Assembly: GCA_038496675.1 (NCBI GenBank)
Contig: CM076663.1
Location: 18,571,290 to 18,635,289, forward strand
Reading direction: 5' to 3'
Source: Rachycentron canadum
Taxonomy: Eukaryota > Chordata > Actinopteri > Carangiformes > Rachycentridae
Length of the DNA stretch: 64,000 nucleotides
Positions 50,901 to 59,900 of this stretch are shown here, piece after piece. The position numbers and the translations under genes were made by a program. A model generated the notes under the pieces. The model made no database searches and had not been told where the DNA came from. It saw only the letters and a program-made list of their open reading frames with translations. Position 1 is the stretch's first letter. Each line of letters starts with the position of its first letter.

Positions 50901-53900
50901 GGTTACATCTAAGATGAAAAGTTGTGGGCACTTGTACCTGTAATGTAGTATAATAGACAACAAATTAACAGGTTACATATTACCTGCAATAATTTACCCG
51001 GTGCAGGCTCCGTACCTGCTGCTGCACTACCATTGCTGCTGAGGGCCACACTGTCAAGTGAACAAAGTGCAGTGAATGGCAATAACTATTCTATTCATTG
51101 CACTGTATTTGCTATGGTGGAGGTTCAGCAGAATTACTAACTACATTATATGCAACGACTAATTTAAATTAAGACGTCCATTAGCTTAACTAGCTAACCA
51201 AGGTAGTGCATCTACTTCTGCATGAGTTTCTATAGACAAATAGACAAGTTAGCTTCACCTTTTGCAGTTTCTCAAGGTTTCAGTTTAGCTAGAGAAAAAA
51301 TGTGATTCTCAAGTGTCGACAAGTTGCGAGTCAGAACTCTTCAGGCATGTTCAGACAGAACGTGAAGTTTAGCCTCGCCTCATTTGAGTAACTTTGATTG
51401 CTGAACTGTTTTTGTTATCTCTCTTAATTTACCACAATCACACTCAGTACACGCTACAGACCTTAGCTGTAGGCTAGCTAGGTTTCCTACTGAACTTTCT
51501 GTCTCTGTATGTTTATTAAGTAGGTAATTAAATAACCCTAACACTGAATAAACAGGAGTTTGTTTTTTGTATAACTGAAACATGAATGGACACTGGAAAT
51601 TTAGATCTTTCTATTAACATTTTGGTTCATAATCGTGAAAGTGTCTGAAATGTGAACAAACACGGACGCCTCGAATCAGCCATAGTCTATCATTCAAAGG
51701 AAGACACTCCAATTTACGTGATATATTATATATTATATGGTCAAAGTACAGTATTTATACCCTCACATGGCTAACGCTGCAGCCTACAACCAACCGGCCT
51801 GTGGGGAGTCTTTCAGTTTTTGGGCTTTTAGGACTCATTCAACACCGCAAACAAACGGGGACTCTGTGCAAAAGCATTTAACGCCAGAGGTGCAAATGCA
51901 GCACGAGGTAACCATTACAAATTCTGCTTCCAGAAAAGTCAGGGCAAAGTCATTCACATCTATGACTGAATATGATCCTTCATTTCAGTTCAGCTTTAGC
52001 ACTAATTAATGAGATTTCTAGCTCTGAGAAATACTTGCAGTCTGTGATGAAAGTGCCGCTCCGCTGTCTCACATCTCATTGTGCGTAAAGAAGGCAGTGC
52101 AATGAATTAGGATTAGCTGAAGAGTGTTTTTATTCACTCACTTGTATCGTGATGCAAATGTTTCTGTCCACTGTAGACAGACAAATTTCCTGGCGTGGTG
52201 CACTCTATTAGATTCAGGCTAACATGGGGGAGTGTCGGTGGTACTATGGGCTGTGTATTAGCATGATGTACTCACTACTATGAATATGAACAGGTGCGCT
52301 TCTGCTGACACTTTTGGTGAGGGTGGTGTGACTACTTTCACTAACTCTCCCTTTATCTGATTTCTCTTGCTTCTTCAGATGTATGCCAATGCTGAGGTAT
52401 TTATTTTTCTACTCTACCTTCTTTTTGCTTTGTGATTTTAAACCAATAATCTACTTCAGTGCTTTGGTTGTCTAATTGCCTAATTGCTTTGTTCTATATC
52501 TAATTTATGGTGGTGGTTTTGTTCCTTTTTTCAGATTTGTGTATATGAAAATTTATAAATTTATGCAGCTTTTTACATGTGACCAGCTATGACTTCAGAC
52601 TGTGGATCAAATTAGCACATGAGTTAGCCCCAGTTATATGGATTAGAAGTGATGCCCCAGTTAGACGCACGTCTGCAGGCTGTTACAGGGCGTATGTACT
52701 TCAAGAGGCTTGATTTACAAGTATAAATGTCTTAATTTGCTTCTTAAAACCTATATTTGTATTTTTTTTTTTTTTTTAGTTTTTCTTTAGTGTCTTGCCC
52801 ATATTCTGACTGACTGTCTCTTTTCTCAGCCTGACAGATCAGTGCAAGGCCCCCCAGGAGCCCCTGGCCCGGAGGGCCCTAGAGGGCCTGCAGGAGAAAA
52901 TGGCAGAGATGGAAGAGATGTAAGTATTTCCTCCTTCATAACAGCCATTTTTTGTACAAATTTCTTTGTCTGACCCATTTATGTCAACATGTAACTTCTG
53001 TCTACATCCTTTTCTTTCTTTGACTGTGGTGTTTTATTCTTCTCTCCAGGGTCTTCCAGGGTCTCCTGGCAGTCCGGGCACACCTGTAAGTATAAAATGC
53101 TAAAGGATTTTCTAAAATACTTGCAGGCTCCTGATGCATTTTCCGTCTCTATGCGCATTTACTGTCATTGACAGATTGTTTACTATCTGATACATCGGGG
53201 GAGGATTCACTTCACCTCGGTGTTCAAGCATTCACACAGTTTCAAACCAGATTTGTCCAAATCAATATGACTCAATATTGTTCTTTATATGTTCTGTCAT
53301 ACGTACCCAGAGCTGTTTGATCTGATATCTGAGGTCCACAGCTGTCAGTCAGGTAACATTCAATGTTCAGGTATCTGGTAACCAAGTCTTAACAAATAAA
53401 CACACGCTTTACAAATGCTTACACCACACTATAGCTCTACATTGAACCCAGACTACACCTACCCCATAATTCAAGGTATATTTTTTCCCTCCATTACTGA
53501 TTAGCTTGTCAAGTTAATTCAACTATCAATTATGTTTCCCTTCCCTCTTCCCACTGGGTGCTGTTCATTTACTGACAACACACGTCATGCACGGGCACAG
53601 GCAGAAGCAGAAAACAGATTGGTTTTATTTGAACGGGGGCACCTTGGTAATCCCTTGGCAATGCCTCTGTTTTGAGACAACTTGTTCCAACCCTCATCAT
53701 CTCACCTCTGTCCCCACATTTGCTGTCTCTGCTGTCCTCTATCTTGTGGTAGTGGACCTAAAGCTTTACTGCAAAGTCCCCCGAACCCAAACAAAACAAA
53801 GTGGTCTGTTGGGTTCATGTCAGGTTACAGAACTCTCACTCACACCGCAATAAATAGTTTCACTTGAATTGGCAGAAGTCTCATACTCAGATATATGAGG

Positions 53901-56900
53901 TTGCAACATTTTTTCACCATCCTTCCAAAGGCCAGTTGAAGTGGCAGCACACAGTTAATTTTCACTTTTTATTTGCAAAGCATTTTGCGATAGCAATTAA
54001 TGCTGGAGGCTATATAAATACATACCTCATCCACTGACACACACCCTTTATCAGGGTTGAATTTGTCAGTAAGTCTGGAGTGATTTGCAAATTGAAGCAA
54101 AGGTTGGTCACGAGGTTTTGTCTTAACCTGCAGTGGATACAAGTCTGTGCAGCTTTGTAATGTAGAATTTAGATCCCTTGTGTCAGTATCCACTCTGCCG
54201 GGATTAAAAAATAATTGCTACTTGACACAAAGTCACACAAAATCTCAAAGAAAGTTGTAGGCGGCTGATGAGTGTGGCAGAGTAGACGTCAGCACAGGAA
54301 GGAAAACAAGTGTTATCCTTGGCTCTGAAACCTCTGCACAAATTTACCTCTGAGATGCTCATTGCACTGGGCTGTGTTGAATTTTTCTTCTCCTTCTCAC
54401 AGGCAACACAACAAACAGTCTGACAAAACGTATTTGCACTGATACATAACAGACCTGAAACTTTTCAGCAACTGTTACTGATTGGATTTGAGGGTAAACT
54501 GGAGGCAGCGCGTTTCCTGGTGTCTCTGTCATTTATCGTAGCTCTGCTCCTGTCCGGCCCGTTTGTTATCTACATAGCCTTACACAAGCTGGGCTCACCG
54601 TTGAGCTGAGGAACAACAGCGAGAGCGGCCCACCTCCTATTGATTAAATGTTGACTGTCACTGCCTCTGTGTATCTTAGCAACAGTGCGAGGGAGATTCA
54701 GGAAGAAGATCAAGCTTCTGTTTTTCTTGTTGTGTCTGTTTCCTAGGGCAGCAAAGGGGAGCAGGGGGAGATCGGTCTTCCCGGACAGAGAGGCCTGCCT
54801 GGTCTTCCAGGAGTTGCTGTAGGAAACATCACCTCATCCACTGACACACACCCTTTATAATAGCTGTTGTACTGCCTGTGTGTGTTTTTGTGTGTCTATG
54901 TATATTCTAAAAACGGAGAAAGATGAGCAAAGACCAAAACAGTGAGCTTGGTCATAGGACAGTCGTATTGTGGCATTTAATGGTGTGGTGACTGTTGGGA
55001 AAAGGCTGTTGTGCTGATTTGACTGTTGTCTTTAGGGTTCTTCTGGCCCAATGGGTCCCAGAGGGCCTGTCGGAGAGAGAGTGAGTAAACATTTACATTG
55101 TGTCAAAATCATCCATTATGTTTGATGTATTTATTTATTTGGTTATTTATTCATCTATTTATTAACTGATTTATTTCACTCCTTGCAGGGTCTTCCTGGC
55201 TTTCCAGGACCCCCAGGTCCTCCTGTAAGTGGAAAAAAGCAGTATGCACATAGCTGATGCTGTATGTGTGATTATGAAGAAACTTCTTATACTTATATCT
55301 TTGCTCTGTCTTTTGTTTCACAGGGCCCAGCAAGCGAAGGACCCGCAGTATGTCTTTGTTATGTATTCCCTGTTCTGTTTTATTCTCTGACTTACACCAG
55401 CAAATGTTCTCCTGTGTTAACGGGTGCGTGTCTGTGTCCAACAGGGACCACCAGGGAAACCAGGAATCCCAGGAGATGAAGGAAACATCGGGCCGGAGGT
55501 CTGAATTTAAAAAAAAAACAAAAAAAAAAAAACCCCACAATATTTAAATTTTTAGTGAGAATAAATGTACCAATATAAAAATAGTGAGTAGTAGAAAGGA
55601 TCTAAGTGCTTTCACTCAAGTGTGGCACCTTTCCTTGTACTTTGCTTGAGTATCTATCTATTTTATACTTGACTTAATTTCAAAGGGAAATATTCTACTC
55701 TATGCTCCCTCCACCTAAAATATAATCTATTAATAAAAATTACACTGGCGGTTTCCAACCCCAACGACATCTGGATTGAAATTTTTGGCTGCATCCCAAT
55801 TCTAGGTCTCATCCTTCAGAGGCTGCGTTTGAAGATTGGTGTGATAAGCTCCTTCATATGCAGCCAACAAATGTGTCCTTCTTTTCCTGAGAAATGAAGG
55901 ATCCTTCATGGCCCAACCTATCCCAAGATTAATTGCGCACTTGTAATAATATATATGGGAGCAAAATCAGACCAAAAAGAGAGTCCAAGGATTACACTTT
56001 TAAATAATGTGTTACTTTTAAGTACTTTTAACTAATGCGTTTCAGCTCAGTCCAACGGTACAACTGTTAAAACCAAGGGCCTTGAAGGTTTTTGTGAAAA
56101 AAGTTGCGTGTTGTCCAGGTTCCTAGGCAAAACGAAACTCCTCCGTAGACCAGACTGTCTCATTTCCGTTTGGTCTTCATGGACGACATTGTTTTGTAGA
56201 CTGCATCCCCTGAAGAATGTGGCCCCTGATTTGGGACACTGGTTTTTGTGGGTCAGTTCCACCAAACAAATGATTTGATTTGAAAGACAGGTCTGAGGTG
56301 TAGTTATAGTTATAGTGTTATTATATTGAATATATTGTATTATAGTGCGTTGTATAGTTTATAATATCCCTGTTCATTCATATTAGTAACGTGGGCAAAG
56401 TGATAGAAAACCTCTCAATATAATATAGTTCAGGTCAACACCACTGCAACCTGCAACCTCAATAATAAACCAACTTCAATTAACACCTGTCTGACAGTTG
56501 TCAGAATTATTATCTTTTAAGAACTAATGGCTGAGCTGTTGTATTAACATTTACAGGTCAAACTATTTGATGGTGTCAGCATCCATCAATTTTATCGATT
56601 TAATGTTTTGAGTTGTGTTTGATTCCAGTGATGAAATGATTTGCTGATCTGACGATCTCTTGAACTGGCAGGGTCAACCTGGACCCAGAGGTAGCCCCGG
56701 CACTGCAGGACCTCCTGGCCCTCCTGGTCCACCTGGGCCTGTGGTAAGGACCAGATCTAACCCACAATTTGTTATATGGATATGATATCCATTAATTTAA
56801 CCTTCATCCATATGGTTTTAAGCCTTGTGCATATTTGGGATTTTCAGCATTTGCTGTTGTGTGTTTGTAATGTACATGCCGAAAATGACTGGTATTGTAT

Positions 56901-59900
56901 TGTGTAGTTTAGACAATGGTATCATCAGGCGTGTCTGCAGTATAACACTGACTGTATCATGCCACAGTTGACAAAGCTGAATGATCAGTATCTGCATGCC
57001 TTTTAGTTAAAGCTCAATATCAGCTACAGTCTGTATATTGATGACCTGCTGACAAGGTGTGACACTAACAGCCCTCATACTAATTTGTCATCTTTATTTA
57101 GACTGTTGTATTTCTTCTTGAGATCAGATTTCATTCTGAAATCATGAGTTTGTGACGATGTTGCATGCTGCAGTCTCTTCTCACATTATTTCTCTGGGAA
57201 TATGGACTTATGCGGACATCTAAACCCCCGTGGCTGTTTTAGATGTCATTCTGCTGTGTTTTAGGGACCGCCTGGTGCCAGCAATGAGGGAAGTGGGGAA
57301 GCTGTGAGTGTTTCACTGTCTTACATTCTGCCAAATGTTTTCTGGATGCATGGCAATTGGATTGGTGACAGTGAATTTCTTATCAGAATGAGTCATTGAC
57401 GTCTGCAGCAGCCATGCTTGTTGTGGATCTGGCTGTCTGTTTTGTCCTGTTGTCTCACTTCAATCCGGTCCATGTGTGTTTGTAGTGTCCTGCTGCCTGC
57501 CCAGCTGGACCTCAGGGAATGGCTGGTCTGCCAGGGATGAAGGTGAGGAATGTCAATGAAGGATGTTCAGTGATTTAACCACTGTGAAAGCCAAAATTTT
57601 CACCAAATGTTTTAAATTCAGCAATTTAGTCTTAAAAGGTTTGGACTATCAAATAGTACAATTCTTTTCTCGCGACTGTCACAAGGTAGTAAAAACACAA
57701 TGTAAATTGATTGTTGTTAGGGACTCCTAAAAGCAGCAAAGCAATAATTTAGCTATACTTTATTTATCATGATCTACAAAACCACTATACTGTAACAACT
57801 TCCACTGCATAAAATGTAAACCACAAACTGTATATAAAGATGGCCCCTAAGTTTCTGAAGGGCAGTTCAGAGTGGGCTGCTCTGCCATTGCCATCTTGGC
57901 ATCTGGCCCTCAATTGTGCAGAACTTTAAGCCATAATAAAATCTGAACATGTAAGTTACATAAAACTTGGGTTAGAGTTGTCAGTTGTCATGAAGTCTAT
58001 CGACATTTTTATTTTTGCTGTAAAGTTGGGCTTAAAAAGAGTCTATGGAGAGTGACTCACTGTTGGAAGCAGCACCCAGTGGTCATTAGGGGAACTGCAG
58101 GTTGTTGACTTCATTGTTGCCACTTGATGAAGCATGGTGTGAAAATCAACTACAAATATTTATCCATCACAGTTTATATTTTGGTCAAAGTTGTATTATT
58201 TCCATGTTACTGCAGCTGTAATGTTAAGTTATTAATAAGCAAACACTGACTTTGTTAAGAAGATGATATGAGTTTGATCATGATTAAAATAGTTGCCATT
58301 TCTGAACAGCCCCTTATTTTTCGCAAAATATAACATTTGACATAACAATATCATAAAATTGAGGATTGTCTGTGATAAAATCTTTTAAAACATTTTTTTT
58401 TGAGCAAATCTGTATTTGTATGAGGGAAACCTGCCATATGCAGGATTTTCAGTTTATTAAAAAAAATCCAAGCTGTGAATGTAATGAGATAAATTCTAGT
58501 AAATGTGTAGTTACAGCTATGTAAAATTGCTGATCATTTCATTGTTGCATTAGGGTCACAAAGGTGTGGCTGGTGAGCCTGGAAAAGATGGAACGCCTGG
58601 AGAAAAGGTATGTGAGACAAAAGGAAATTTGTCTCAATTAACACTGTGCTCTTATTTCCAACAACATAAAAAAATCATATAGAAATAGACTGATATCAAA
58701 AACAACTTACAGGTATGGTTTGAAAATAAACAGCCATGATTATCTTTCTTCTCCCAATTTAACAAATTAATTTTTGTTTGTTTTTCCAACAGGGAGCTGC
58801 AGGAGAATCAGGTCCTCAGGGGCCTCCAGGTCGCATGGGAGATGATGTAAGTGAACAGTATGTTTCATTATTATTTTACTATTACTGTCTTTATAAAGAG
58901 AAGTGATATATATATATATATTAAATACCATTTTGTCACTATAGGGTCAGAGAGGGCCCATTGGATTCCCTGGGGCTGTGGGAGAAAAGGGAGATAGAGT
59001 AAGTTAAACCAAAGCCTCATCACATTTTGAAATATATTTAATTGATGTTTGGTGTCTATAATAAGTGGTTCTGACTTTTCTCTTTATAGGGTCCTCCTGG
59101 TTTCAATGGTGTTCCAGGACCCACCGGCCCACCTGGAGCTCCTGTAAGAACTCTTAGTTTAATCAGCTCTATGCTGGGTGCTCTTTGTCTTTTAATGTAG
59201 GAGCAAACCGGCAGGAAGTAACTGATAACTGACTCTGCTAATGTACTTTTGATTCAATTCCCTCTCTCAGGGCGTGGAGGGAATCCGTGGACGACAGGGT
59301 CTGCAGGGGCCAAAGGGTGATGATGTGAGTTCTGCACTTCAGTTTAGACTCTGAATTTCATTGTTATTTATTACCTAAAACACTGTTTCAGTTTGTATTT
59401 TGATTGGGATTAGGGAGCTGCGGGACCTCAAGGAGAGCAGGGACCTCAAGGGGAGAAAGGAGAAGTTGTAAGTATGCTGATGGCTTTGTGGCTCATTCAT
59501 TCTTTAGCACCATAGGGTGTGACTGGGTAATTACTGTAGTGTGACCTTACAGGGGGAGCCTGGTGCAGATGGCTTGGATGGACTTCCTGGAACTGATGGC
59601 GCTAAGGTGACATTTGATTTTAAACAGCCAATATTTCATTCTGAAATTCAATAACTTGACATACCTCCTGTTTTCAACCCTTACTTTTCTGTTCTTTTTA
59701 TAATGGTAAGCCTGTAAAATTATCACAACACTATAAAACTCACTAGATGCATTTAATTGAAGCCTAAATCAATGTCTGGTTTGTTAACAATATCCACTAT
59801 TGTATCAGGGAAACCCATATACGTACTGAACTTAAGTTATTGCTTAATGACTGAACAGGAACCCTTTGCAAAATTACTTCAAACTTATTGTAACTATATT

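Noticed and set aside
51737..52009. 90-codon open frame in col9a1 intron 5 considered as a short-isoform first exon
   Set aside because: No hydrophobic leader, no suitable donor in phase that I could see.
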